The position numbers and the translations under genes were made by a program. Below the pieces are notes generated by a model, which did no database searches, was not told the origin of the DNA, and worked only from the letters and a program-made list of their open reading frames with translations. 56,809 nt of DNA, taken from assembly GCA_938017905.1 (NCBI GenBank), contig CALIKX010000032.1:1-56809 (forward strand), written 5' to 3'. This DNA is from an uncultured Thermoleophilia bacterium (GTDB taxonomy: Bacteria > Actinomycetota > Thermoleophilia > Miltoncostaeales > Miltoncostaeaceae). This document shows positions 43,155-51,345 of this stretch, piece after piece (the stretch's first letter is position 1; each line of letters opens with the position of its first letter).

Positions 43155-43675
43155 TCGGCGTCGGCGCGGATCGCGTGAGCGCCGTGCTGTCGGAGCAGCC
43201 GGCGCTGGCCGGGCGCACGGTGGACGCCGTGGAGGTGCTGGTGCCCGTGGTCAGCCCGCCGCTGCCGCGCGAGAACGCACTGGGCCTCGAGCTCATCCTC
43301 GAGGGCTTCCTGCTGCACCGGGGCCGGCCCCGCCACGTGGACCATGTGCCCATGGGGGCCGCGGTGCTGGCCGGTGACTACTGCTACGCGCAGGGGCTCG
43401 TGCGCATCGCGGCCACCGGCGACCTCGACATGGTCGAGGCGCTGGGCGATCTGGTCGCGCTCTCGGCGGCGGCGGTCGCGTCCGGCCGCGAGGACGACCT
43501 CCTGCCGCTCTGGCGTGCATCGGCCGCTGCGATCGGTGGCGAGTCGGGGCCAGGGACGGCCGGTGCGGTGCGGGCCGCACGCGCGGCCCTGCGCGACGGC
43601 GTGCCCGGGCCCATCCACGAGATCGCCGCCGGGCTGCCGCCCGTGGCCGGGCTGGAGGAGGCACTCACCGGATGA
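43151..43675 (+). CDS. Helical protein, possible non-catalytic prenyl synthase-like subunit
   Basis: 174 residues, almost all helix-forming. The segment DHVPMGAAVLAGDYCYAQGL...ATGDLDMVEALGDLVALSAAA resembles helices of trans-prenyl diphosphate synthases (GDYLFARA type), but neither Asp-rich DDxxD motif is present. It could be analogous to the small subunit of heptaprenyl diphosphate synthase; a full synthase is encoded 5.4 kb downstream in the same functional block. GTGA overlap with hemL and ATGA overlap with mqnL place it firmly in the operon. Assignment is tentative. Confidence 0.55.
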   Translation: MIGVGADRVSAVLSEQPALAGRTVDAVEVLVPVVSPPLPRENALGLELILEGFLLHRGRPRHVDHVPMGAAVLAGDYCYAQGLVRIAATGDLDMVEALGDLVALSAAAVASGREDDLLPLWRASAAAIGGESGPGTAGAVRAARAALRDGVPGPIHEIAAGLPPVAGLEEALTG

Positions 43676-45117
43676 AGGACCTTCGCGAGTGGATGCAGGC
43701 GCTCCGCGGAATCGGCGAGCTGATCGAGGTGGACGCCCCGGTCGACCCCCACCTCGAGATCACCGAGATCGCCGACCGCGTGATGAAGGCCGGCGGGCCG
43801 GCGCTGTTGTTCCGGAACGTGATCGGCTCCGACCTGCCGGTGCTCATCAACCAGTTCGGCAGCGAGCGCCGCATGGCGATGGGCCTGGGCGGCGCCGACC
43901 TCGACGAGATCGCGGGGCGCATCGCCCAGATCGCGCAGATGCAGCCGCCGCAGGGCCTGATGGACAAGGTGAAGGCCCTCGGCACGCTGAAGGACCTGGC
44001 GTCGCTGGGCACCCGCACCGTGCGTTCGGCCCCGTGCCAGGAGGTGGTGATGCGGGGCGACGACGTGGACCTGGACCGGATCCCGATCCTCACCTGCTGG
44101 CCGGGGGACGGCGGCCCGTTCGTGACGCTGCCCCTGGTGTTCAGTCACGACCCGCGGACCGGTGCCCGCAACTGCGGCATGTACCGGGTGCAGAAGGTGG
44201 ACCGGCGCACCTGCATGATGCACTGGCAGGTGCACAAGGACGGTCGTCAGCACCTGCTGGACTCCGAGGGGCGCGTGCCGGTGGCCGTGGCCATCGGAAC
44301 CGACCCGGCGGTCACCTATGCGGCGACCGCGCCCCTGCCCCCCGCGCTCGACGAGATGATGTTCGCGGGGTTCCTGCGCGGCGAGCGCGTGGAGATGGTG
44401 AAGGCGGTCACCCAGGATATCGAGGTGCCGGCGCGGGCCGAGGTGGTGCTGGAGGGGTACGTGGATGCCACCGACATCCGCGACGAGGGGCCGTTCGGCG
44501 ACCACACGGGCTTCTACACCCCGGTGGACCAGTACCCGGCGTTCCATGTGACCGGCATCACCATGCGACGCGACGCCATCTACTCCACCACCATCGTGGG
44601 CATGCCGCCGATGGAGGACTACTGGCTGGGCAAGGCCACCGAGCGGCTCTTCCTGCCGCTCATCCGCATGACCGTGCCGGACCTTGTGGACATGAACCTC
44701 CCGCTCCAGGGCGTGTTCCATAACTGCGCCATCGTGTCGGTGCGGAAGCGCTACCCCGGCCACGCGAAGAAGCTGATCAACGCCGTGTGGGGCCTGGGAC
44801 TGCTGTCGCTCACGCGCTGCGTGATTGTGGTGGACGAGGACATCGACGTGCAGGACGTGTCGCAGGTGGCGTTCCGGGCATTCTCGAACGTTGACCCGGG
44901 CCGCGACGTGCTGGTGGTGGACGGCCCGGTGGATGCCCTGGACCACGCCGCGCCGTGGCCCGCGTATGGCTCCAAGATCGGATTCGACGCCACCGCCAAG
45001 TGGGAGGGCGAGGGGCAGGTGCGCCCCTGGCCGGAGGAGATCCGGATGTCGGACGAGGTCCGCGCGCGGGTGGATGCCCGCTGGTCGGAGTTCGGTATCC
45101 CGTCACCCGGCCGCTGA
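43672..45117 (+). CDS. mqnL: UbiD-family decarboxylase, probable MqnL
   Basis: 481 residues of the prenylated-FMN-dependent UbiD family, with NCGMYRVQ, EGPFGDHTGFY (catalytic acid Glu) and the C-terminal RYPGHAKKLINAVWG region. In the futalosine route MqnL removes the carboxyl group of prenylated 1,4-dihydroxy-6-naphthoate; the matching UbiX-like prFMN synthase is encoded at 47.8 kb, and MqnA and MqnC follow. The genomic context therefore favours MqnL over other UbiD enzymes. Overlaps the preceding gene by ATGA. Confidence 0.88.
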   Translation: MKDLREWMQALRGIGELIEVDAPVDPHLEITEIADRVMKAGGPALLFRNVIGSDLPVLINQFGSERRMAMGLGGADLDEIAGRIAQIAQMQPPQGLMDKVKALGTLKDLASLGTRTVRSAPCQEVVMRGDDVDLDRIPILTCWPGDGGPFVTLPLVFSHDPRTGARNCGMYRVQKVDRRTCMMHWQVHKDGRQHLLDSEGRVPVAVAIGTDPAVTYAATAPLPPALDEMMFAGFLRGERVEMVKAVTQDIEVPARAEVVLEGYVDATDIRDEGPFGDHTGFYTPVDQYPAFHVTGITMRRDAIYSTTIVGMPPMEDYWLGKATERLFLPLIRMTVPDLVDMNLPLQGVFHNCAIVSVRKRYPGHAKKLINAVWGLGLLSLTRCVIVVDEDIDVQDVSQVAFRAFSNVDPGRDVLVVDGPVDALDHAAPWPAYGSKIGFDATAKWEGEGQVRPWPEEIRMSDEVRARVDARWSEFGIPSPGR

Positions 45118-45131
45118 GCCACGGCCGGAGC

Positions 45132-45150
45132 GTCCCCGCCCCGCGGGGAC
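45132..45150. terminator. Weak GC hairpin after mqnL
   Basis: GTCCCCGC and GCGGGGAC form an 8-bp stem with a 3-nt loop, 15 nt after the mqnL stop. No T run follows. It may end the hemB-mqnL transcript before the qcr promoter. Confidence 0.4.
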
Positions 45151-45209
45151 ATACGGCCCGAAATCCCCCCGTTGCGCTGCGGTTTCGCATCGGATTGCCT
45201 CCCCTCGGT

Positions 45210-45215
45210 TAGTGT
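45210..45215 (+). promoter_or_regulatory. -10 hexamer TAGTGT of the qcr operon
   Basis: Predicts a start near 45222, giving a 26-nt leader that contains a strong GGAGG ribosome site (45238-45242) before GTG 45248. This is a leadered promoter in contrast to most others here. Confidence 0.4.
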
Positions 45216-45247
45216 CGGGGGTCCATTGAACGTCTACGGAGGTTGGA

Positions 45248-46117
45248 GTGGCTGAGGACGAGCCGAATGGCGACGTGCCCGGTATCCAGGACGGGCCATA
45301 CACGGGTCCCCGTGCGACCGACTTCACCCCGGAGCCGGACCATTCGGACGACCCCGGCTACGTCACGCGCACGCGGTTCCTCTCCAACGTGGCGATCGCC
45401 GGTGGCGGCGTGCTCACGGCCGCCATCCTCGTGCCCGTTGTGGGCTTCGCCGTTGCGCAGCCGCTGAAGGGCGAGGACTACCGGTGGGTGTACATCGGCC
45501 CCGCCAGCGAGTTCCTCAAGAATCCCCCGCCGTATGCCAACCCGAGCCCCTCGACGAAGATCGGTGAGGTCACCTCGCTGGCCGTCTCCGGCCCCGACCC
45601 CGACGCCGACCGGCGCATCTACGTGGTGTACGGCCTGAAGGACCCCGGCAGCCGCCCACAGCCGGAGCCCGGGGAGGACTCGGCCGTCTTCGAGTCGCGG
45701 TTCGCGAAGTGGGCCTCCGGCCTCACCGCCGCGGACTTCGACCTGATCGCCATCTGGAACCGCTGCGCCCACCTGGGCTGCCCGGTGGCGTACTCGCCCG
45801 GGTCAGCAGGGTACGTGTGCCCGTGCCACGGCGGCGCCTACAACTCCCGTGGGCTCGTGACCGGCGGTCCGCCGCCGCGGCCGCTTGACCGCGTGGACAT
45901 CAAGATCGTGGACAGCAGCAAGTCGTACACCGCCGAGCAGATCGCCAAGGGCGAGGACCGCGTGCCGCTGGCAGTGGCGGCGACGAGCAGCAACCCCAAC
46001 CTGCAGGTACTGGTCGGCAAGCCGTACTCGATTGACCAGCAGCAGGAGACCTTCCCCCTGGCCGACCCCGGCGTTCCCGTGTCGGGAACCCTGTCCCACA
46101 TGTACCCGTTCACCTAG
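45248..46117 (+). CDS. qcrA: Rieske iron-sulfur subunit of menaquinol:cytochrome c reductase
   Basis: 289 residues. Acidic N-terminus, one membrane anchor (about 45-70), then the Rieske fold with both cluster-binding boxes: CAHLGCPV (about residue 178) and CPCHGGAYN. It carries electrons from menaquinol at the Qo site to the cytochrome c domain. One helix rather than the three of classical actinobacterial QcrA, in line with a Bacillus-like bc complex. First gene of qcrABC. Confidence 0.94.
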   Translation: MAEDEPNGDVPGIQDGPYTGPRATDFTPEPDHSDDPGYVTRTRFLSNVAIAGGGVLTAAILVPVVGFAVAQPLKGEDYRWVYIGPASEFLKNPPPYANPSPSTKIGEVTSLAVSGPDPDADRRIYVVYGLKDPGSRPQPEPGEDSAVFESRFAKWASGLTAADFDLIAIWNRCAHLGCPVAYSPGSAGYVCPCHGGAYNSRGLVTGGPPPRPLDRVDIKIVDSSKSYTAEQIAKGEDRVPLAVAATSSNPNLQVLVGKPYSIDQQQETFPLADPGVPVSGTLSHMYPFT

Positions 46118-46126
46118 GAGCCAGAG

Positions 46127-46960
46127 TTGACGACCAAGGACATCGGGCCGAAGAACCCCGTGCAGAAGTCCGCGGACGCGACGATCGACTACGTCGATGA
46201 GCGCTCCGGGGTAAAGACGGGCACCCGCTGGTTCCTGTTCCGGAACATCCCGGAGGGCACCAGCTGGTACCAGACGCTCGGCTTCACCGCGATGGTGGTG
46301 TTCGGCATGCAGGCCATCACCGGGATCATCCTGGCGATGTACTACGTGCCCGACACCCGTGGAGGTGCCTACGAGAGCATCCAGCGCATCACCGAGGAGG
46401 TGACGTGGGGATGGCTCGTGCGCGGCATGCACAAGTGGGGCGCCTCGGTGATGATCATCGTGGTGTTCCTGCACATGGCCCGCGTGTTCATCTGGGGCGC
46501 CTACAAATACCCGCGCGAACTCACCTGGGTGACCGGCGCATTCCTGCTGCTGCTCACCATGTTCATGGGCCTCACCGGATACCTGCTGGTGTGGGACCAA
46601 AAGGCCTACTGGGCCACGGTGGTGGCGGTGAACATCTTCGCCTCCGCCCCGATCGTGGGCCCCTACATCGGCGACATCCTGCGCGCCGGCCCGGAGTTCG
46701 GGCCAGCCACGCTATCGCGCTTCTATTCGATACATATGCTCGTGATACCCGGCGCAATAGCGACATTTATCGGGTTGCACCTGTATTTCATCGTGCGCTT
46801 GGGGATCTCCGAGCCGCCGTGGTCCAAGCGCCGGCTGCGCATCGAGCGTGATGAGGAGGATGCCCGGCGCGAGGCCGCGCGCGAGCGCGCCAAGGCCCTG
46901 CCCGGCGCCGTCACGTACCCCGCGACCTGGCCCGTAAAGGCCGAGGAGGGCGTCCGATGA
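46127..46960 (+). CDS. qcrB: Cytochrome b6-like subunit (split cytochrome b, N-terminal part)
   Basis: 277 residues with four membrane helices, holding the two b-hemes of the complex. Heme ligand histidines are recognisable in the second helix (HKWGAS...FLHMARVF) and 15 residues apart in the fourth (SIHMLVIPG...IGLHLYFI). This matches cytochrome b6; the C-terminal helices are in the next gene. TTG start 46127 (9 bp after qcrA) with CCAGAG before it. An unusual AT-richer codon patch covers about 46703-46793, including three ATA codons. Confidence 0.94.
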   Translation: MTTKDIGPKNPVQKSADATIDYVDERSGVKTGTRWFLFRNIPEGTSWYQTLGFTAMVVFGMQAITGIILAMYYVPDTRGGAYESIQRITEEVTWGWLVRGMHKWGASVMIIVVFLHMARVFIWGAYKYPRELTWVTGAFLLLLTMFMGLTGYLLVWDQKAYWATVVAVNIFASAPIVGPYIGDILRAGPEFGPATLSRFYSIHMLVIPGAIATFIGLHLYFIVRLGISEPPWSKRRLRIERDEEDARREAARERAKALPGAVTYPATWPVKAEEGVR

Positions 46961-47694
46961 AGCCGGCCGACAAGAAGGCCTACGACAAGGACTACGCCCT
47001 CGCGAAGAAGACCGGGAAGCCGTTCTTCCCCTACGCGATCTTCAAGGACACCATCGTCGCGGGGCTCACGATCGTGGGCATCATCGTGCTCGCGATCGTC
47101 GTGAAGGTGGAGGTCGGCGAGCCGGTCAACGCAGCAACCACCGACTTCGTGCCGCGGCCCGAGTGGTACTTCTACTTCGCCTTCGAGCTGCTGAAGATCT
47201 TCGCCAACCAGGACGTGCTCACGCCGGTGATCATGGCGACGTTCATGGTGCCGAACATCCTCATCATCCTGCTGGTGGTGTGGCCGTTCATCGACCGTGG
47301 CCCCGAGCGGCGCATCTGGAAGCGCCCGTTCGCCATGGGAATGATCGTGCTGGTGACAGGGTTCCTCTGCTACACGACCTACCTCGGGGCAAAGACCCCC
47401 GCGGGCGTGTCATCGCAGGGGCTGCCGGTGAGCGGGCTTGACGAGGCCGGCACGGCGGGCATGCAGGTGTTCATGGACAACGGATGCGGCAGTTGCCACA
47501 TGGTGGCGGGCGTCGGCGCGCCGGGTCCCGGGCCCGACCTGACCAACTTCGGGTCAAAGGGATGGGACGAGGCCAAGCAGATCGCATGGCTCAAGGCGCC
47601 CAACCCGCCGATGCCGTCGTACGCGTCGCTGCCGCCGGCCGATCTGGAGGCGCTCGCGACATTCGTCAACGGGCTGGGGACGAAGTACAAGTAG
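46957..47694 (+). CDS. qcrC: Subunit IV-cytochrome c fusion of the bc complex
   Basis: 245 residues. The N-terminal 145 residues are cytochrome b subunit IV with three helices and the Qo motif PEWY (RPEWYFYFAFELLK). The C-terminal 90 residues are a class I cytochrome c with CGSCH heme site and a distal Met in PPMPSYASL. The same fusion is found in Bacillus QcrC, whereas usual actinobacterial complexes have a full-length cytochrome b and a separate diheme cytochrome. ATGA overlap with qcrB. Confidence 0.94.
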   Translation: MKPADKKAYDKDYALAKKTGKPFFPYAIFKDTIVAGLTIVGIIVLAIVVKVEVGEPVNAATTDFVPRPEWYFYFAFELLKIFANQDVLTPVIMATFMVPNILIILLVVWPFIDRGPERRIWKRPFAMGMIVLVTGFLCYTTYLGAKTPAGVSSQGLPVSGLDEAGTAGMQVFMDNGCGSCHMVAGVGAPGPGPDLTNFGSKGWDEAKQIAWLKAPNPPMPSYASLPPADLEALATFVNGLGTKYK

Positions 47695-47723
47695 GCCACT
47701 CCCCGCCTGTCGAACGGTCTTTC

Positions 47724-47751
47724 CCGGGGTCCCGCATGTGCGGGACCCCGG
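47724..47751 (+). terminator. Strong hairpin terminator after qcrC
   Basis: CCGGGGTCCCGCA and its exact complement flank a TG centre, giving at least a 12-bp stem, 30 nt after the qcrC stop and just before the ubiX promoter; followed by CCGTTT. Confidence 0.75.
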
Positions 47752-47773
47752 CCGTTTGGGACCGGTACGGGTC

Positions 47774-47779
47774 TACCAT
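47774..47779 (+). promoter_or_regulatory. -10 hexamer TACCAT, leaderless ubiX-mqnC operon promoter
   Basis: Ends 6 nt before GTG 47786, so the predicted start falls on the G. Sits between the qcr terminator and a six-gene operon. Confidence 0.5.
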
Positions 47780-47785
47780 CGGGTC

Positions 47786-48421
47786 GTGATGAGGATCTTC
47801 CTCGGAGTGACAGGTGCCAGCGGGGCCATCTACGGCGCGCGATGCCTGGCCGTGCTCACCGCAGCCGGTCATCACGTGGGCGTGTGCGTGTCCGACGCCG
47901 GGGCACGGGTGATCAGCCACGAGCTGCTGGGAGAGGGTCCACGGCCGGCCTCGTACCGCGATGTGGCCGAGCGGTTCGTGGCGGCCCACGCCGACCCCGG
48001 TGGGGCCGTGGATCTGCTGGACCCCGAGGACATCGCGTGCGCCTTCGCCTCGGGCTCATCGGGCGCGCGTGCAGCGCTGATCGCGCCCTGCTCCACGAGC
48101 ACGCTGGGGCACATCGCCACCGGCACCGGCGCCACCCTCATCCACCGCGTGGCCGAGGTGATGCTGAAGGAGCGCGGACGACTGGTGGTGATCCCCCGTG
48201 AGACCCCCGTATCGCTCATCCAATTGCGGAACATGACCACCATCACCGAGGCCGGGGGCATCGTGCTGCCGGCCTCGCCCGGCATGTACGCGATGCCGGA
48301 GTCCATCGACGACCTCGTCGACTTCGTGGTGGGCAAGGCCCTCGATGTCCTCGGCGTCGACCATGCCCTGTTCCCCCGCTGGGGGCAGCAGGACGCCGCG
48401 GCGACAGGGACGCGCCGATGA
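47786..48421 (+). CDS. ubiX: UbiX-family flavin prenyltransferase (MqnM-like)
   Basis: 211 residues; joins dimethylallyl phosphate to FMN, giving the prenylated FMN required by UbiD enzymes. The N-terminal GVTGASGAIYGAR flavin-binding loop, PCSTSTLGHIATGTG and KERGRLVVIPRETP are conserved. GTG 47786 is preferred from the promoter; ATG 47789 is the next codon. The dependent decarboxylase MqnL is encoded upstream, with qcrABC in between. ATGA overlap with menG. Confidence 0.93.
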   Translation: MMRIFLGVTGASGAIYGARCLAVLTAAGHHVGVCVSDAGARVISHELLGEGPRPASYRDVAERFVAAHADPGGAVDLLDPEDIACAFASGSSGARAALIAPCSTSTLGHIATGTGATLIHRVAEVMLKERGRLVVIPRETPVSLIQLRNMTTITEAGGIVLPASPGMYAMPESIDDLVDFVVGKALDVLGVDHALFPRWGQQDAAATGTRR

Positions 48422-49110
48422 CCGCCGCCGCGCGCGACCGCGAGGTGTTCGACCACATCGCCCCGCGGTATGACGTGGTGAGCCGCGTCATGACCCTGGG
48501 ACGCGGTGACCGCTGGCGGCAGGCCGCGGCCCGGGCGGCGGACCTGTGTGCGGGCGCCGCGGCGCTCGACGCCTGCACGGGCACCGGCGACCTCGCGCTG
48601 ATGCTGGCCGATCGCGTGACGCCCCTCGGCGAAGTCGTGGGGGTGGACCACTCACCCGAGATGATCACGCGTGCGCGGATGAAGGCCCAGGCGACGGGCC
48701 GCCACTGCCGCTTCCAGGTGGGTGATTGCACGGACTTCGCATTCCCCGACGGCCGCTTCGATGCCGCCACGGCGTCGGGCGGGCTGCGGGGAATGGACGA
48801 CCCCGCGGCGGCGATCGCCGAGATGGCACGGGTGGTGCGCCCCGGTGGACGGGTGGTGCTGCTGGAGATCACGCCGCCCGAGCGGATGCGCGGCATCCAC
48901 GCGCGCGTGCTGCGCATGGCGACGCCCGCCGTCGGGGGGCTCCTGGGCGGCGATGCCCGGGCATTCCGGCACCTGGCCGAGGCCGTGGCGTACGTGCCGC
49001 CCCCGGAGCGCGTCGCCGCCCTGATGGCCGATGCCGCGATCGGGGACATCCGCTGGCAGCGCCTGGCGGGCGGCATGGCGACGCTGCACGTCGGCACGGT
49101 GACCGGATGA
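48418..49110 (+). CDS. menG: Demethylmenaquinone methyltransferase (UbiE/MenG-like)
   Basis: 230-residue SAM-dependent methyltransferase that performs the last step of menaquinone synthesis. Signatures: FDHIAPRYDVVSRVMTLG, the SAM loop DACTGTGDLAL, VVGVDHSPEMI, and RVVRPGGRVVLLEITPP. Asp/Ala residues replace the usual LDVACGTG start of motif I only slightly. The context with futalosine genes supports menaquinone as the product. Overlaps both neighbours by ATGA. Confidence 0.92.
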   Translation: MTAAARDREVFDHIAPRYDVVSRVMTLGRGDRWRQAAARAADLCAGAAALDACTGTGDLALMLADRVTPLGEVVGVDHSPEMITRARMKAQATGRHCRFQVGDCTDFAFPDGRFDAATASGGLRGMDDPAAAIAEMARVVRPGGRVVLLEITPPERMRGIHARVLRMATPAVGGLLGGDARAFRHLAEAVAYVPPPERVAALMADAAIGDIRWQRLAGGMATLHVGTVTG

Positions 49111-50078
49111 CGACCGCTCCCCCCATCCACCAGTTCACGCGCCTGCTGCGGCCATGGATGGCCCAGTGCGAGTCGATGATCGCGATGTTCGCCGCCGGCC
49201 ACGCGGCAGAGGTGACCGGCCCGGCCATCGACACGCTGGGGGCCGGCGGCAAGCGCGTCCGGCCGATGATGGTGTTCTGCAGCTCGTCACGCAGCGAGGA
49301 CGAACGGGCCGCGCTGGTCATCGCCGCCGCGGCCGTGGAGCTGGTGCACATGGCCACGCTGGTGCACGACGACCTGATCGACGGCGCCCCGACGCGCCGC
49401 GGGCGCCCCACCGTGGCCCGGGCGCACGGCACGGATACGGCGATCAACGTGGGCGACTTCCTGTTCGCCCGGGCGTTCGCCGAGCTCGCACGCGTCGGGG
49501 AGCCGGCGGCGGTGGCAGCGCTCGCCGACGCCTCGCTCGACCTGGCGCGCGGCGAGATGGACCAGCAGCGCGCGGCGGGCGACCTGAACCTGACCGTCGA
49601 GGCCTACATGGCGCGGTGCCGCCGCAAGACCGGGGCGCTCTTCGCCGTGGCGGGCCGCCTCGGCGCGCTCATGTCCGGCGCATCGGATGAGGCCCAGGCC
49701 CGGCTGGCCGCATTCGGGGAGCACGTGGGCGTGGCTTTCCAGGTGCTCGACGACATCCTCGACTTCGCGGGTTCGCCCGATGCCATGGGCAAGCGGCGGG
49801 GCACGGACATTCTCAGCGGCACCGTCACCCTGCCGCAGATCCTGGCGATCGCCGAGGAGCCGGCGATCGGCAACGAGATCGGCCGCGTGGCCGCGGGAGG
49901 TGATGGCCTCGAGGCCCTGTGCGACCGGCTGTCGGCCCACCCCGGGACCACCGCCGCGCGGCAGGCCGCCATCAATCAGGTGGATCTTGCGGTTGCGTCG
50001 CTGGATGGCGACATCGGCGGCGCCGATGCAGATGCGCTGCGCGTGATCGCCACCGGGGTGGTGGAGCGGTTCGCATGA
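49107..50078 (+). CDS. Polyprenyl diphosphate synthase
   Basis: 323 residues of the trans-isoprenyl synthase family, making the isoprenoid side chain of menaquinone by repeated addition of isopentenyl diphosphate. First Asp-rich motif HDDLIDGAPTRRGRPT (DDxxD, about residue 88), second motif LDDILDFAG (DDxxD, about residue 220), and GGKRVRP for substrate binding are all intact. Bulky or small residues that set chain length cannot be judged reliably. ATG 49107 overlaps menG; ATGA overlap with the next gene. Confidence 0.93.
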   Translation: MTTAPPIHQFTRLLRPWMAQCESMIAMFAAGHAAEVTGPAIDTLGAGGKRVRPMMVFCSSSRSEDERAALVIAAAAVELVHMATLVHDDLIDGAPTRRGRPTVARAHGTDTAINVGDFLFARAFAELARVGEPAAVAALADASLDLARGEMDQQRAAGDLNLTVEAYMARCRRKTGALFAVAGRLGALMSGASDEAQARLAAFGEHVGVAFQVLDDILDFAGSPDAMGKRRGTDILSGTVTLPQILAIAEEPAIGNEIGRVAAGGDGLEALCDRLSAHPGTTAARQAAINQVDLAVASLDGDIGGADADALRVIATGVVERFA

Positions 50079-50536
50079 CCCGCGACGAGGTCATCACCCT
50101 GCTCGAGGCCCGCGATCCCATCGCGGCGGCACATGGCATCCAGCGGCCCGGCGAGATCGGCTGGATGCGCGCAGACGACGCCGGGGATGGCGCGGTGCCC
50201 ATCCGCTACGGCACCGGGACGACACCGGGCGAGGTGGCCGACCAACTGCTGGCCGTGGCGGAGCGCGCCGGTGAGGTACATGCCGTGCACCTGGTGCCGG
50301 GGGCCGATGCGCCCGACCGCCCCGGCTCCTGGGGCACCGAGGACCTTCTCGTGACGGCCGTGGCGCGGCGCGTTCTCCCGGAGACGCCGATCCGGCCGGA
50401 CTGGCGCGCCCTCGGGGCCGGCGCATGCCAGGTGGCGGTGGCCTTCGGCGCAGACGAGTGGGTGATCCCGACGGATGACCCATCCGATCCGGACCACCTC
50501 GCAGAGGCCGTGGGCGCCCGGGCGGTGCCCCGGTGA
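50075..50536 (+). CDS. Unassigned protein of the mqn operon, radical-SAM C-terminal-domain-like
   Basis: 153 residues. No CxxxCxxC cluster motif. The second half, EDLLVTAVARRVLPET...WRALGAGACQVAVAFGADEW, follows the pattern of the C-terminal part of MqnC/MqnE/CofH enzymes (AV-R--L----W--LG---Q-A---GA-D), and the N-terminal part is a small alpha/beta segment. It could be a detached domain or accessory protein for the futalosine radical-SAM steps. Starts with ATGA overlap on the prenyl synthase and couples to mqnA by a GTGA overlap, so it belongs to the pathway operon. Function unknown. Confidence 0.55.
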   Translation: MTRDEVITLLEARDPIAAAHGIQRPGEIGWMRADDAGDGAVPIRYGTGTTPGEVADQLLAVAERAGEVHAVHLVPGADAPDRPGSWGTEDLLVTAVARRVLPETPIRPDWRALGAGACQVAVAFGADEWVIPTDDPSDPDHLAEAVGARAVPR

Positions 50537-51345
50537 GCGACCTGCGCGTAGGGCGGATCAGTGCCCTCAACATGTTCCCCGTGTACCACCACCTCGAGGC
50601 AGTGGCGCTGCCCGGCGTGCGATTCACCGATGGCCTGCCCGCCGCCCTCAATGCGGGTCTCGTCGAGGGGCGCCTTGATGTGTCGGCGGTGTCGAGCATC
50701 GCGTATGCGCGCGCCGCGGACCGCCTGCGCCTGCTGCCGGTCGGCTGCATCGCCTGCGACGGGGCGGTCGATTCCATCCGGCTGTTCTCGGACGTCCCGG
50801 TCGATCAGGTGCGGCGCGTGGCCGTGACGCCCCACAGCGCCAGCAGCGTCACCCTCCTGCGGGTCCTGCTGGGGCCCCACGTCCCGTTCCGGGTACTGGG
50901 TGACGACTCCCTCGCCGGGGAGGCGCTCGCCTCCGGCGAGGCGGTGCTGCTCATCGCCGATGCCGCGCTCCAGGCCCATCGAAGCGGGATGGCGCCCTAT
51001 TCGACCGACCTCGGCGAGATGTGGCGTGTGCGCACCGGGCTGCCGATGGTGTTCGCGGTGTGGGCGGTGCGCGACGACACGCTGCGCCACCGGCCACGCG
51101 AGGTGGCGGCCCTCGGTGACGCCATCGCCGCAGCCCCCGCCGCCTTCGCTGACGACCCCGTGCGCGTCGTGCACGCAGCCGCGCAGCGCTTCCCGTTCGA
51201 CGAGGACTTCATCGCGGGCTACCTGCGGCGGCTTCGCTACGGGTTCGGCCCGGATGAGCGGGCTGGGCTGGAGCGCTTCCTCGCCATGGCGCGGCAGGCG
51301 GGCGAGCTCGACCACGACCACGCGATGGAGGCCCTGGCCGCATGA
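50533..51345 (+). CDS. mqnA: Chorismate dehydratase (futalosine pathway)
   Basis: 270 residues. First step of the futalosine route: chorismate to 3-[(1-carboxyvinyl)oxy]benzoate. The protein has the periplasmic-binding-like fold of the family with NMFPVYHHLE near the start, the AVSSIAYA strand, and the conserved TPHSASSVTLLRVLL and LLIADAALQ segments. GTG start overlaps the preceding stop. MqnE, MqnB and MqnD are not in the window and must be encoded elsewhere. Confidence 0.93.
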   Translation: MSDLRVGRISALNMFPVYHHLEAVALPGVRFTDGLPAALNAGLVEGRLDVSAVSSIAYARAADRLRLLPVGCIACDGAVDSIRLFSDVPVDQVRRVAVTPHSASSVTLLRVLLGPHVPFRVLGDDSLAGEALASGEAVLLIADAALQAHRSGMAPYSTDLGEMWRVRTGLPMVFAVWAVRDDTLRHRPREVAALGDAIAAAPAAFADDPVRVVHAAAQRFPFDEDFIAGYLRRLRYGFGPDERAGLERFLAMARQAGELDHDHAMEALAA

